Of a stretch of DNA of 32,481 bases, positions 14,812 to 24,011 are shown one piece after another; positions within the stretch are counted from its first letter, which is position 1; each line of letters begins with the position of its first letter. The notes beneath the pieces are model-generated. The model ran no database searches. It worked only from the letters and a program-made list of their open reading frames with translations, and was not told the origin of the DNA. Both the position numbers and the translations under genes were made by a program. The stretch comes from a virus: IMG/VR virus record IMGVR_UViG_3300029153_000001, positions 1 to 32,481 of that record. One strand, 5' to 3'.

Positions 14812-15275
14812 TGTTAACCGTAAGACGAGCAACCCGTGAGGATGCCGTCGATATGGCTTCGCGTCTCCGAGAAGCTGACCTCAAAGAGATCCTAGCAGTG
14901 GGGCGCTCCTCTCCCGAGGAGTCCCTGCTGGTGGGCATCGAATCCCCTGATCCCTGTTATGTAGCGGTGGATGAGAACGACAAGGCACAGATCATCTTCG
15001 GAACTGTCCCGTCTCATGAACACTTCCTTGGCTACGTCTGGATGATGGCGACCGATGCCATCAAGGACAACTGGGTTCAGGTTCTCCGTGAGACCAAGCC
15101 ATGGGTCGACCGTATCCGTGGTCATTACCATGTACTTGCTAATGCGGTACATGCCGACAACCAAGTCCATATCAGGTGGCTGCGTTGGGCTGGATTCGCC
15201 TTCCTGCGCGAGTTCGAGTTCAACGGCAGTCGTTTCTATGAGTTCGCCAAGTTGATTCCACCGGAGGCACGGTAA
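14811..15275 (+). CDS. gp13-position internal virion/assembly protein, GNAT-like
   Basis: 154 residues starting LTVRRATREDAVDMASRLREADLKE, the usual N-terminus of a GNAT acetyltransferase fold. NAVHADNQVHIRWLRWAGFAFLREFEF is the GNAT motif-B-like C-terminal part. T7 gp13, also GNAT-like, is encoded between genes 12 and 14 and is needed for virion assembly without being a stable core component. Position and fold agree. The P-loop-like acetyl-CoA turn (Q/RxxGxG/A) is missing, so catalysis is doubtful. Both ends overlap neighbours by one base. Confidence 0.8.
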   Translation: MLTVRRATREDAVDMASRLREADLKEILAVGRSSPEESLLVGIESPDPCYVAVDENDKAQIIFGTVPSHEHFLGYVWMMATDAIKDNWVQVLRETKPWVDRIRGHYHVLANAVHADNQVHIRWLRWAGFAFLREFEFNGSRFYEFAKLIPPEAR

Positions 15276-15808
15276 TGTGTGAACCGATGACTATTGCCGC
15301 TGTAACCATGGCTGTGGCTTCGGCGGGTTCTGCGGTGGCTGGCTATCAAGGAGCCAAGGCTCAGGCTGAGATGCAGAACAAGATGTTCGAGCAGAACAAG
15401 CTGAACTCCTATGAAGCCATGCGTCAGGGCTACCTGACTTACCAGCAGAGACAACAGCAAGAGTCCGCAGCGGCTGCTCAGGATATTCAGGCGCGGCGTC
15501 TCGAAGCCGTCCAGCAAACCGCAACCAGTAACGTGGCTGCCGGTGAGGCTGGGGTGTCTGGCTTCTCGGTAGAACGAGTCCTGCGGGACATCGGAGCTAC
15601 TGCCAGCCGTGACATCTCCACCATCGAGCAGAACCGCGACTGGAACTTCTCCCAGATCAACAACGAGATGCTTGGCCTGAAGACCCAGACCAAGAGTCGA
15701 ATCCTGTCCGTGCCCAAGGGCATGAAGCCTAACGTCCTGCCGTACATCCTTCAGGGTGCCGGTGGTGCGGCTCAAGCCTATGGCACCTACAAGACAGGGC
15801 AAACGTGA
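15275..15808 (+). CDS. Internal virion protein B
   Basis: 177 residues (T7 gp14 is 196). It has a short hydrophobic start (MTIAAVTMAVASAGSAVAGYQGAKAQAEMQNKMFEQNKLN) followed by a Gln/Ala-rich helix. A segment TATSNVAAGEAGVSGFSVERVLRDIGATASRDISTIEQN, typical for the family, is near residues 85-125. In T7 this protein is ejected with gp15 and gp16 and forms the outer-membrane pore for DNA entry. The hydrophobic, small-residue-rich first helix fits that role. The start codon overlaps the previous stop. Confidence 0.9.
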   Translation: MCEPMTIAAVTMAVASAGSAVAGYQGAKAQAEMQNKMFEQNKLNSYEAMRQGYLTYQQRQQQESAAAAQDIQARRLEAVQQTATSNVAAGEAGVSGFSVERVLRDIGATASRDISTIEQNRDWNFSQINNEMLGLKTQTKSRILSVPKGMKPNVLPYILQGAGGAAQAYGTYKTGQT

Positions 15809-15820
15809 GGTAAGTAATCC

Positions 15821-17563
15821 ATGGCAAATGTAGGCGGGCTGCGGCCCACCCAGAACGATCAACCGGAGGTGCGCCAGAAGAAGGGCCGGTTGGCTGTGCA
15901 AAGGAACTCCTCTAACCGGGTATCCCTTCGCCCGTCTGCTGCCCCGGTGGACACCTACGTCCGCCCCGGCGCTACCCCTGATGTTTCCAGCAATGCCGAG
16001 CGACTGTCCGCCGCACTGGCCCAACTCAACCCGGCCATTGGCCAGATCGTCCGTCAGTACCAGAAAGGCAAGGAAGAAGACCAGCTCAATCGGCTGCGTT
16101 TCTACACCGAGCAGTTCATGCAGGACAAGGAGACCGGGGCCGTATCAGCGGCTCAGGTCAAGGAGATGTTCCCTGAACTGGTGCCCACGGTCGCTGCCCG
16201 TATCGCTCAGGCAACGGGTGAGATCGAGGCCCGCCGTTGGGTACAAGGACAAATCCAGACCATCCTTGAGAACGACGACATCCGTCTCAACACGGCGAAC
16301 CGTCAGGCTGCCCTTGAGGCTATCCGTGAGGAAGCCCGTGGTCTGATCGGTGACAACGAGTTCTATGGGACTGGCTTCCTGACCCAGCTCGACGGTTCCC
16401 TCCGCGAGTTCGAGACTTCGTGGATGCGGGAGACCGCCCAGCATCAGGAGCAGATTCAGGCCGAATCCTTCACCAACCATGTGACCAATGCACTGGTGAA
16501 CGGTGGTGACCTGATGGAGTTGGATGCTCAGTGGCGTGATTCCTCCTCCCTGAACAACCTTGAGCGCAACCGGATCGTGGTCGACACGGCCATCTCTCAG
16601 GCGCTGGCTACCGGCAACGAAGGGCTGCTGTCCCGAGTACCGGACAGGTTCCTGAACGCTGAGTCCAAGGCCCGCTTCGAGCAGACCCGTGACCAGATCC
16701 AGCAGTCCCGCTACACCCAGATGTATCGCCAACGGCAGATGCAGCAGTGGCAGCGTGAAGACCAGATCCGCAGTGGCAAGGTGGGGATTCTCCAGCGCAT
16801 GGCTGGTGGTGAGGAGATCAACCCGGCTGAGTTCGCCAACACACCTGAGCTGTTCGAGTACGCCCTACGGCTTAACTCCCAGCCCACCCTGAATGGCACC
16901 GTCAGTGTGCGTAACGCCGAGAACATCCGAGCCAACATCCTCCGGGCTTCCACCACTGGCAGCTACATGGATGCCTTCTCGGGTGACCCGGAGTTCGCCC
17001 TGATGTTCGGGGACGAGGAGAACGTATCTGAGGAAGGACTGCGCGATTACATCCTCCAGCGTGACGACCTGAACCCTGCCGAGAAGCAGCAGCTCATCGA
17101 GCAGGTGCCCACGCTGATGGAAGGTGTGAACTTCGTGCGTAACCCGGACTTCGACACTCACTTCGACAACACCCTTGGGAATGACCTCCGGGTGTTCGGC
17201 CAGAGTGTCCAAGGGCAGGTGCTTCAGCAGATGGGTGTGAACGTCCAAGGTGATGTGCAGAACGCCTATCGAGAGCGGCTGCGTCAGGAAGTCGTGGCCT
17301 TCATCGAGGACAACGGGGAGATCCCCCGAGGCAACGCCAAGCTGGAGATCATGCAGCGGGCTGAGGATACCGCTACCCGGAGACTTCAGTTCCTCCAGCA
17401 GAACTACCGTGACCTGCTGCAAGAGCAAGCCCAGCGCATGGCTGGAGACAATCAACCGTCAAGACGAGCGCCCACCCCGCAACGAGCGGCCCCTGAGCCG
17501 GAGAGTGATGATCCTAACGTCATCACCCTGCCGAACGGTGTCCGGGTGCAACGAGTGGAGTAA
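15821..17563 (+). CDS. Internal virion protein C
   Basis: 580 residues, shorter than T7 gp15 (747). A disordered, basic N-terminus (about 1-60) is followed by a long helical domain with ALAQLNPAIGQIVRQYQKGKEEDQLNRLRFY near 65-95. The low-complexity tail is rich in Arg, Ala and Pro, ending NVITLPNGVRVQRVE. gp15 forms the tube part of the ejectosome crossing the periplasm. Assignment rests on position between the gp14- and gp16-like genes, on the helical composition and on the phage-typical N-terminal domain. GAGG lies at 15808-15811. Confidence 0.88.
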   Translation: MANVGGLRPTQNDQPEVRQKKGRLAVQRNSSNRVSLRPSAAPVDTYVRPGATPDVSSNAERLSAALAQLNPAIGQIVRQYQKGKEEDQLNRLRFYTEQFMQDKETGAVSAAQVKEMFPELVPTVAARIAQATGEIEARRWVQGQIQTILENDDIRLNTANRQAALEAIREEARGLIGDNEFYGTGFLTQLDGSLREFETSWMRETAQHQEQIQAESFTNHVTNALVNGGDLMELDAQWRDSSSLNNLERNRIVVDTAISQALATGNEGLLSRVPDRFLNAESKARFEQTRDQIQQSRYTQMYRQRQMQQWQREDQIRSGKVGILQRMAGGEEINPAEFANTPELFEYALRLNSQPTLNGTVSVRNAENIRANILRASTTGSYMDAFSGDPEFALMFGDEENVSEEGLRDYILQRDDLNPAEKQQLIEQVPTLMEGVNFVRNPDFDTHFDNTLGNDLRVFGQSVQGQVLQQMGVNVQGDVQNAYRERLRQEVVAFIEDNGEIPRGNAKLEIMQRAEDTATRRLQFLQQNYRDLLQEQAQRMAGDNQPSRRAPTPQRAAPEPESDDPNVITLPNGVRVQRVE

Positions 17564-17570
17564 GTGAAGA

Positions 17571-20500
17571 ATGGCTGTTTACGAGATCAATGGTACACGT
17601 TACGAGCTGCCTGATGACCTGTCAGGAGACCAGCTCGAAGAAACCCTGATGTACCTCTCCAGTCAGGACATGCAAGAGGGTGTCCAGCAGCCGCAGTCCT
17701 ATCAGTACGGCCCGGTTCGGGAAGACATTGATCCTGACACTCTCGCTGAGGATAGGGACTGGCTGGAGGCTTCCCGCGTCATCTACCGGATGAACGAGGG
17801 TCGTGACTGGGAGGGACAAGACTCCGAGCTGGCTGAGTATGGCTTGGATGTGATGGGCTGGTTCAACTACAACCTGCCCGCCATGTCGGTCAACACCGCG
17901 AAGATTACCGGAGCCGAGCAGAACGAGAAGGAAGCCTTCCTTTACCTGATGGATTCCTACGATAATCTTGAGATGTCGTGGGGTGGAGTAGGGCGCTTCT
18001 TCAAGGGGGTGCTGGCAGACCCGACGACCTACATCGGTCTGGGTACGCTGGGCATCGGCACGGCTGCTGCTCAAGGTGGTAAGGCTGCCACCAAGCAGGG
18101 TATCCGTGAGCTGCTACGTCAAGGTCTGCGTACCGGGATCGTAGCTGGTGTAGAGGGTGCGATGTACGCTGGGGTGGATAACTCCATGCGCCAGACCATC
18201 CGCATCGAAGCAGGACAACAGGAGGAGTACGATGTTGGACAAGCTCTTGGAGCTGTGGGAACGGGCGCTGCCGTGGGTGTGGTTGGCGGTACTGTTCTCG
18301 ATGCCGCTGTTAACCGAGCCAAGCAGCTATTCCGCAACAACCGGGTGGTAGACGAGGCCGTCCCTGAGCCTCGACCGGAAGTGGCCCCTACGCCGCAACC
18401 GTCTGAACAACTCCCTGAACGAGTCGACACCCCGGAGGTGAACACCGAAACGGTGAACCCTTCGTCACGCCCTGATGTATCCACTGGTGCATCTGATGAG
18501 GTGGCGGTACTGGAAGCCCCGGTAGAAGCCGGTCTCCCTGCCAGCACTGTCCGTACCCCTGATGGCTTGTTCGAGTACACCAAGCTCGACGACCTCCCCC
18601 TGTCCAAGTCCCAGACGGACATTCCGTACCAGCGGCAGACCATGGTCGAGAACGTCAACAAGGCCATGCGTCTGGCTCAGGAGCTGAAGAACCTGCATCA
18701 CACTCAGGTGGACGATGTGGCCGAGCAGCTCCGTACCCGTGAGATGACCCTCAAGGAGTTCGAGGAGTTCATGCTCTCGACCAAGCTGGCACGGGACTGG
18801 GCAGCCAAGGAGAAGGCCATGGTCACCGCAAGGCTGCACCAAGTGACCGATCCCGAGGAGGTGGCCCGGTTGAATGCCAAGGAGGCCGAGCTGGGTGAGC
18901 TGTTCTCCCGGCTGGAGTCCATGGACGAGGCGCTGGGTTCCCACTCCGGTTACATGCTCCGGCAGCGACAGGAAGGTCTGCAACTGAAGGGACTCCCCAA
19001 GGATGACCCGGAGGAGTTCGCCCGTCAGGTGTTCAAGGCTGAGGAAGATGCCCGGATCAAGACGCTCAAGCAGGACTACAACCGGCGTATCGAGAAGGCG
19101 CTGGCCGAGGGTGACATCGCTGAGGCAGGACGACTGGCCACCATGAGGAACATCGAGGTGGACGGTAATCTGGAGAAGGAGCTGGGACAGAACCCCGGAT
19201 TCATCCGCAAGATGAACGAGCTGGTGATCTCCAACGTCTTCAGCCCCACCACCCTGATGGTGAACCTCGTACCCTCTGCGGCCAAGGTTCTCTACCGTCC
19301 GGCGCTGAACGCCATCCTGTCCAACCCGTTGGAAGCTGTCACTCGCAAGCAGATGGCGGCGACCTATGGAGCCATGGGGGCCAGCGTGAAGTCTGCATGG
19401 AGAGCGGCACTGGCAGCCTTCCGGTACGAACAGGCGATCCTGACCCGTGAGTCTGGGCGACTGCTTGAGGGTGAGCTGGCGATCAAGGGACGCAAGGGTG
19501 CGGCCATCCGTATCTTCCCGCGTCTGCTCAACGCCTCTGACGAGTTCATGTCCCAGATGACCTACCAAGGGTTCATCGCCGGGAAGACTGCGGGTGAAGC
19601 CTATGAGGCTGGCCTGAAGCAGGGACTCAAGGGTAAGGCATTGGATCGCTATGTGAAGGAGCAGGTGAAGACGGCAGTCAAGAACGCTTACTCCGATGTG
19701 ACTCATGAGGAGTCCATCCGCACGGTGGCCAACAAAGGGGTCAACCTCGGGTACACAGGGGAGAAGCTGGCTGAGTACGTCAAGCGTGAACTGATGCGTA
19801 ACCCGGACGCCTTGAGACACGGGCATGACGGGGAAGCCATCGACTACGTTCGAGACGTTCTCTACAAGCGTCAGTTCTCCGGTGAGGGCACAGCCTCCAA
19901 GCTGGCCCAGCGGTATGAGCAGATGGTCAACGATGCGCCGATCCTTCGGTTGCTCGGTCAGTTGTTCTTCCGTACCCCGGTGCGTGTCTTCGAGGAAGGT
20001 ATGAGGATGACTCCCGGTGTCCAGATTCTGGCTCCCGGCTTCCTCAAGGATCTGTCTGGTCGTAACGGCCAACGGGCACTGATGCGGGCACAGGGCGAGG
20101 CGATGATGTCTCTGGCCATGACCGGCACAGTCCTGACCCTGTACGCCCAAGGGGCCATCACAGGAGACGGAGCCTACTCCCACTGGAAGCAGCAACGGGC
20201 GCGAGGCGATAGCGACCTTCCCGAGCCGTACACCATTCGGTTCCCCGATGGTTCGACTTGGAGCTACCGGAACTTCGACCCGCTGGCGACTCCGCTCAAG
20301 ATCATCGTCAACGGTCTGGAGCGATACGAGAATCTGGCGATGCGCCACCGTCAGGGTGAGTTCATCGACAAGCCGATGTGGGATCAGGCCATGGCTGCCA
20401 TCACCGTGGGCACCAGTGCCATCGCTCAGGCCATCCGTGACGCCAACCTGATGTCCGGTCTGGACGGTGCCATCGAGCTGGCCGAGAACATGGCTGACCC

Positions 20501-21194
20501 TGAGTCCCGCGATGGGGCTGGCCTGAAGTACATCGGTGAACGTCTGCGCTGGTTGGTGCCGAACACCATGCACAAGATCGCCAAGTCCAACGACCCGGAG
20601 GTAGACGACCCGGCCACCTTCTGGCAGATGGTCGAATCGCGGCTGCTGCATGGTGCCTCTCTGGGCCAGTACGAACGCAACACCCCGCTGTCCTATGACG
20701 TTCTGGGGAATGTGCGTACACCTAACGACACCGGGGCCATGTGGAACATCTTTAACACGGCCACTGTGGAGGAGCGCGGTAAGGGGAAATCCGAGACCGA
20801 GCTGGAGGTTCTGCGAAAGCTGGACTTCATCTCCAAGCAGACCGGCGTCACCTTCGACACCCCCAACACCCACCGGATGACCGGCAAGCTCGACCTGCGT
20901 ACCCAGATGACCAGTGACGGAGAGGAGACCCTCTACGACCGCTGGCAGCGTTACTACAAGGATATGCAGCCGGAGAGCATCCTGTCCCCCATCCTCGATG
21001 CGGGGGCACCTGTCGGCACCATGACGGTGGACGGGGCCACGGTCACTCTCGTCCGTTCAACCATTAACCAACTTCGTGATGCGGCCTTCTACCGCCTGAT
21101 GGCAGAGGAGGCACAGGTCACCGACCGAGTAATCCAGAGCCTAATCCGCCAGTCGGAGGTCAAGTCAGGCTTCTGGGATCAACCTATGCGATGA
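17571..21194 (+). CDS. Large internal virion protein D
   Basis: 1207 residues, versus 1318 in T7 gp16. It is the longest gene here and ends the core-protein series. The N-terminus (AVYEINGTRYELPDDLSGDQLEETLMYLSSQ) is a small domain found in other phage internal proteins. It then has a hydrophobic glycine/alanine segment (about 150-245), a proline-rich linker (265-320) and long helical regions. The N-terminal lytic transglycosylase domain of T7 gp16, with its catalytic ExxW.. region, is not seen. The murein-cutting function must therefore be absent or elsewhere. By family knowledge it is ejected and helps pull DNA through the inner membrane. Confidence 0.88.
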   Translation: MAVYEINGTRYELPDDLSGDQLEETLMYLSSQDMQEGVQQPQSYQYGPVREDIDPDTLAEDRDWLEASRVIYRMNEGRDWEGQDSELAEYGLDVMGWFNYNLPAMSVNTAKITGAEQNEKEAFLYLMDSYDNLEMSWGGVGRFFKGVLADPTTYIGLGTLGIGTAAAQGGKAATKQGIRELLRQGLRTGIVAGVEGAMYAGVDNSMRQTIRIEAGQQEEYDVGQALGAVGTGAAVGVVGGTVLDAAVNRAKQLFRNNRVVDEAVPEPRPEVAPTPQPSEQLPERVDTPEVNTETVNPSSRPDVSTGASDEVAVLEAPVEAGLPASTVRTPDGLFEYTKLDDLPLSKSQTDIPYQRQTMVENVNKAMRLAQELKNLHHTQVDDVAEQLRTREMTLKEFEEFMLSTKLARDWAAKEKAMVTARLHQVTDPEEVARLNAKEAELGELFSRLESMDEALGSHSGYMLRQRQEGLQLKGLPKDDPEEFARQVFKAEEDARIKTLKQDYNRRIEKALAEGDIAEAGRLATMRNIEVDGNLEKELGQNPGFIRKMNELVISNVFSPTTLMVNLVPSAAKVLYRPALNAILSNPLEAVTRKQMAATYGAMGASVKSAWRAALAAFRYEQAILTRESGRLLEGELAIKGRKGAAIRIFPRLLNASDEFMSQMTYQGFIAGKTAGEAYEAGLKQGLKGKALDRYVKEQVKTAVKNAYSDVTHEESIRTVANKGVNLGYTGEKLAEYVKRELMRNPDALRHGHDGEAIDYVRDVLYKRQFSGEGTASKLAQRYEQMVNDAPILRLLGQLFFRTPVRVFEEGMRMTPGVQILAPGFLKDLSGRNGQRALMRAQGEAMMSLAMTGTVLTLYAQGAITGDGAYSHWKQQRARGDSDLPEPYTIRFPDGSTWSYRNFDPLATPLKIIVNGLERYENLAMRHRQGEFIDKPMWDQAMAAITVGTSAIAQAIRDANLMSGLDGAIELAENMADPESRDGAGLKYIGERLRWLVPNTMHKIAKSNDPEVDDPATFWQMVESRLLHGASLGQYERNTPLSYDVLGNVRTPNDTGAMWNIFNTATVEERGKGKSETELEVLRKLDFISKQTGVTFDTPNTHRMTGKLDLRTQMTSDGEETLYDRWQRYYKDMQPESILSPILDAGAPVGTMTVDGATVTLVRSTINQLRDAAFYRLMAEEAQVTDRVIQSLIRQSEVKSGFWDQPMR

Positions 21195-21200
21195 ACTGAG

Positions 21201-21231
21201 GGGCGGCCAAAGGGTCGCCCTTCTCATTTCT
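21201..21231 (+). terminator. Weak intrinsic terminator before tail fibre gene
   Basis: GGGCGGCC (21201-21208) pairs with GGTCGCCC (21213-21220) around an AAAG loop, followed by TTCTCATTTC. The T-run is interrupted, so it may be partial or only an mRNA stabiliser at the end of the core-protein message. Confidence 0.6.
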
Positions 21232-21244
21232 GGAGGTAACACAC

Positions 21245-23104
21245 ATGGCTCTTGCACGAGTCCAATACACCCAGCAGGTGGCCGGGAACAAGAACTTCAC
21301 GGTTCCCTTCCCGTACATCTCCCGAGACCACATCTTCGTCTCGGTGAACGGTGGTGAGGATGTTGACTTCTCATGGCTCAACGACACCACCGTTCAGCTC
21401 ACCACTGCTCCGGCTGAAGGGGATGTTATCGACATCCGCCGGGAGACCGAGAAGGTCAACCTTCTGGTGGACTTCCAAGACGCTTCCACCATCACCGAGG
21501 AACAGCTCGACCTGTCCGCCAAGCAAGCCTTCTTCATCGCTCAGGAAGCCTTCGATGCGACTGGCGGTACGATGGCTGTGGCCAACGACGGCTCCTACTC
21601 CGCGAACAACCGCCGTATCTCGAACCTTGGAGACCCTGACTCCGATGATGATGCTGCGAACGTCCGTTGGGTGAAGGCTCAGTACCAGTCCGGTAAGGAT
21701 GCCCATCAGGAGCGTCTGGCGGCTGAAGCTGCGCGTGATGCTGCGGATGCCAGTCAGGTGGCTGCTGCCAACAGTGAAGCCAATGCCCTGAGTTACCGGA
21801 ACACCGCAAACAGTCACCGGATCGCTGCCGAGAACAGTGCCAATGCGGCGGCTGCCAGTGAGGCGGCTTCTGCGGCTTCTGCTGCTGCGGCCAAGGCATC
21901 CGAGGATGACGTAGCGGCCAATGCTGCGGCTGCTGCTGCCAGTCAGTCCGCTGCGGCTAGCAGTGAAGCCAACGCCCTGAGCCACAAGAACTCAGCGGCT
22001 TCATCTGCAAGTGCAGCCGGAAGCTACGCCACCAGCGCCAACGATAGCCGTGCTAAGGCCAGCTTGTGGGCTGAAGCGGCTGAAGACTCTGCGGTCGAGC
22101 CGGGTAAGTTCAGTGCCAAGCACCATGCAGCCAAAGCTGCGGCCAGCTCTGCCAGTGCATCCATGAGCGCCACCAACGCGGCGAACTACCGGGACACTGC
22201 CAACAGCCACCGACTGGCTGCGGCCAATAGTGCAGCAGAAGCTGCCAACAGTGAGACGGCTGCGTTGAACCACCGGAACACTGCGGACAGTCACCGCCAA
22301 GCTGCGGCTGACTCTGCGGCTGAGGCTGCTGGTTACGCTGCTGGTGTGAACTTGCCGAATGCTTCTGGTAACGGCGGTAAGATGATCCGTCAGAAAGCGG
22401 ATGAGACTGGGTTCGAGTACCACGACCACGCGAATAGCGGGGATCATGATAACCGATACCTGAAGAAGACTGGGGATTCTACTACTGGGCCTTTGGAGTT
22501 TAAGAATCCTGTACTGTTCCGGTATAACGGCAGGTCTCCTGATGCCTTCTTCGAGTTAGACCCAAACACTGCACCTTTCCAAGGGATCTCTACTGGTGAG
22601 TTCCGTCCTATCGACCTCTATGACAAGAGAGCGAATGGGCCTTCAGGAACGTATGCTGCTGGCTTCGAGTACCTCCCACTGTCTAGTCATTGGCACACTC
22701 AGGTACTGTTTGACTCCTCGAACAATATGTACTTCCGGGTGTCTGGGTACAACGCTACATCATGGCCTACTTGGAAGAAGGTTCATCACGATGGTAACTC
22801 ACGCCAACGTATAGTGACTCTTTGGACAGGCTCTGCCTACACAGGGAGCTTCTCAATCGCTGCTGGACAAGCGTTCAGTAAGTTCAGTGGGATCATCATT
22901 CTCGCCAAAACCAACGATGGCACATACCAGTGCGGATACGTTCCTTATGACGTTCTCGCTTCTGGTAAGAGGCTGACATCAGCTCTTGTGTACTCAAGCG
23001 GTTGGTACTACTCGGCAATCACAAGAACGAGCGACACCAGTTTTAGTGTCTCTTACAGTTCTAACACTGGTTACCGAATTGAAGGTATCTACGGAGTCTA
23101 CTGA
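21245..23104 (+). CDS. Tail fibre protein
   Basis: 619 residues. The first ~150 are the T7 gp17 N-terminal tail-attachment domain (ARVQYTQQVAGNKNFTVPFPYISRDHIFVSVNGG, then LDLSAKQAFFIAQEAFDA and ISNLGDPDSDDDAANVRWV). Residues about 155-375 are an Ala/Ser/Asn-rich shaft with repeats of the type ANSHR.AAxNSAxxAAxSE and NTADSHRQAA, probably a trimeric coiled coil. The last ~240 residues form the receptor-binding tip, with repeated aromatic-Tyr/Ser strands (WPTWKKVHHDGN and so on). From about 22440 on, codon use is visibly AT-richer than in the shaft, as expected if the tip was acquired by exchange. It ends overlapping the chaperone gene. Confidence 0.93.
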   Translation: MALARVQYTQQVAGNKNFTVPFPYISRDHIFVSVNGGEDVDFSWLNDTTVQLTTAPAEGDVIDIRRETEKVNLLVDFQDASTITEEQLDLSAKQAFFIAQEAFDATGGTMAVANDGSYSANNRRISNLGDPDSDDDAANVRWVKAQYQSGKDAHQERLAAEAARDAADASQVAAANSEANALSYRNTANSHRIAAENSANAAAASEAASAASAAAAKASEDDVAANAAAAAASQSAAASSEANALSHKNSAASSASAAGSYATSANDSRAKASLWAEAAEDSAVEPGKFSAKHHAAKAAASSASASMSATNAANYRDTANSHRLAAANSAAEAANSETAALNHRNTADSHRQAAADSAAEAAGYAAGVNLPNASGNGGKMIRQKADETGFEYHDHANSGDHDNRYLKKTGDSTTGPLEFKNPVLFRYNGRSPDAFFELDPNTAPFQGISTGEFRPIDLYDKRANGPSGTYAAGFEYLPLSSHWHTQVLFDSSNNMYFRVSGYNATSWPTWKKVHHDGNSRQRIVTLWTGSAYTGSFSIAAGQAFSKFSGIIILAKTNDGTYQCGYVPYDVLASGKRLTSALVYSSGWYYSAITRTSDTSFSVSYSSNTGYRIEGIYGVY

Positions 23105-23454
23105 TGAAAATCTTTATCAACAAAAACTCACTGATGGTTCAGACCTTCCCTGAACCTGAAGACACCACCGGATGGTACACAGCCGAGATCGGTTCTTTAG
23201 ATGACATCGAGGGCAAAGTCTTCGATCCGTCAACCGGAAGGTTCGTACCTGATCTCGAACGGTTGGAAGCTGAGAGTCGTCAACGACGAGACGAACTCCT
23301 AACCGCAACCGACTGGGTGGTCATCAAGTCCCAAGAGACTGGCCAACCAGTTCCCCCTGAGTGGGCAGCTTATCGACAAGCCCTCCGTGACATCACAGAT
23401 CAACCCGGCTTCCCGCTGGATGTTGTCTGGCCGACTGAGCCGGGAGGTAACTGA
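23104..23454 (+). CDS. Tail fibre assembly chaperone-like protein
   Basis: 116 residues. The C-terminal half RRDELLTATDWVVIKSQETGQPVPPEWAAYRQALRDI, then FPLDVVWP, is the well-known phage tail assembly chaperone (Phage_tail_APC-type) signature. It is usually encoded right after a fibre gene. The N-terminal part (MKIFINKNSLMVQTFPEPEDTTGWYTAEIG) probably recognises the fibre tip. The start shares its first base with the last base of the fibre stop codon. It is likely to help the newly exchanged fibre tip trimerise, and may even have been acquired with it. Classical T7 lacks this gene. Confidence 0.85.
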   Translation: MKIFINKNSLMVQTFPEPEDTTGWYTAEIGSLDDIEGKVFDPSTGRFVPDLERLEAESRQRRDELLTATDWVVIKSQETGQPVPPEWAAYRQALRDITDQPGFPLDVVWPTEPGGN

Positions 23455-23460
23455 TAGCCG

Positions 23461-23676
23461 ATGTCCCTTCGTCAAACCGCCGAAAGTGTGGCGCAGGTAA
23501 CCACTCCTGTGCCCATCAGTGTATCCGGGTTGACGTTCATGGGGGTGACCTTCCAAGACTGGGTGTTCATTGCCACTGCGATTCTTCTGGTATTCCAGTT
23601 GATCGTCATCATCCCCAAGGCCGTCAACGTCCTAAAGTCCATCTTCAAATGGAGACCGAAACGTGACCGCGAGTAA
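23461..23676 (+). CDS. gp17.5-like class II holin
   Basis: 71 residues with one clear transmembrane helix (DWVFIATAILLVFQLIVIIPKAV, about 37-59), preceded by a polar N-terminus and followed by a strongly basic tail (FKWRPKRDRE). Size, single helix, charge and place between fibre genes and terminase match T7 gp17.5, the holin that times lysis. GGGAGG at 23444-23449 is a rather distant ribosome site. The end overlaps the small terminase gene. Confidence 0.85.
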   Translation: MSLRQTAESVAQVTTPVPISVSGLTFMGVTFQDWVFIATAILLVFQLIVIIPKAVNVLKSIFKWRPKRDRE

Positions 23677-23896
23677 AGAACTGCTCGAACGGCTCCATGC
23701 TGCGGTCGGGGAGCAACTGCTTGAGCGAATCCTGTCAGGTGAAGCCAAGGCCAGTGACTTTGCCCAAGCCATCAAGTTCCTCTCCGATAACGGCATTGAA
23801 GCCATCCCTACCGATAACAACGCGCTGGGTGCCCTCGAAGGCGCTCTACGGGATCGACTCCCGTTTACCGATCAGTCTGATCCGGTAGCGCATTAA
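23663..23896 (+). CDS. Small terminase subunit
   Basis: 77 residues from GTG 23663 with GGAG at 23651-23654. T7 gp18 has 89 residues. The sequence TASKELLERLHAAVGEQLLERILSGEAKASDFAQAIKFLSDNGIEA is a helical domain characteristic of this small family, often annotated as DNA maturase A. The acidic end contributes to oligomerisation. It recognises concatemer DNA and passes it to the large subunit. It is co-translated with the holin gene and separated from terL by a terminator. Confidence 0.88.
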   Translation: MTASKELLERLHAAVGEQLLERILSGEAKASDFAQAIKFLSDNGIEAIPTDNNALGALEGALRDRLPFTDQSDPVAH

Positions 23897-23936
23897 CCCT
23901 TCGTGAAACGCCCGTAGAGGGCCGTGGTGCGTCTCT

Positions 23937-23978
23937 AGGTATCCACTGGTGCATAGGTACTGGTGGATACCTTTTTTT
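23937..23978 (+). terminator. Strong terminator between terS and terL
   Basis: AGGTATCCAC (23937-23946) pairs with GTGGATACCT (23963-23972), a perfect 10-bp stem with a 16-base loop, followed by a TTTTTTT run. Its 5' arm carries the TATCCAC word that recurs at early promoters, probably by chance. It will limit read-through into terL and the packaging junction. Confidence 0.9.
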
Positions 23979-24011
23979 CGTTCCTGCGGCCACACAGGAG
24001 CCATACAGCCT

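Noticed and set aside
18465-20873. Very long open frame (802 codons) on the minus strand opposite the gp16-like gene
   Set aside because: A shadow caused by GC-rich third-codon bias of the + strand gene. The + strand product has the expected size and neighbours.
23949-24011. N-terminal extension of terL from GTG 23949
   Set aside because: Lies inside the terS-terL terminator. ATG 24012 has a ribosome site and the expected terminase N-terminus.
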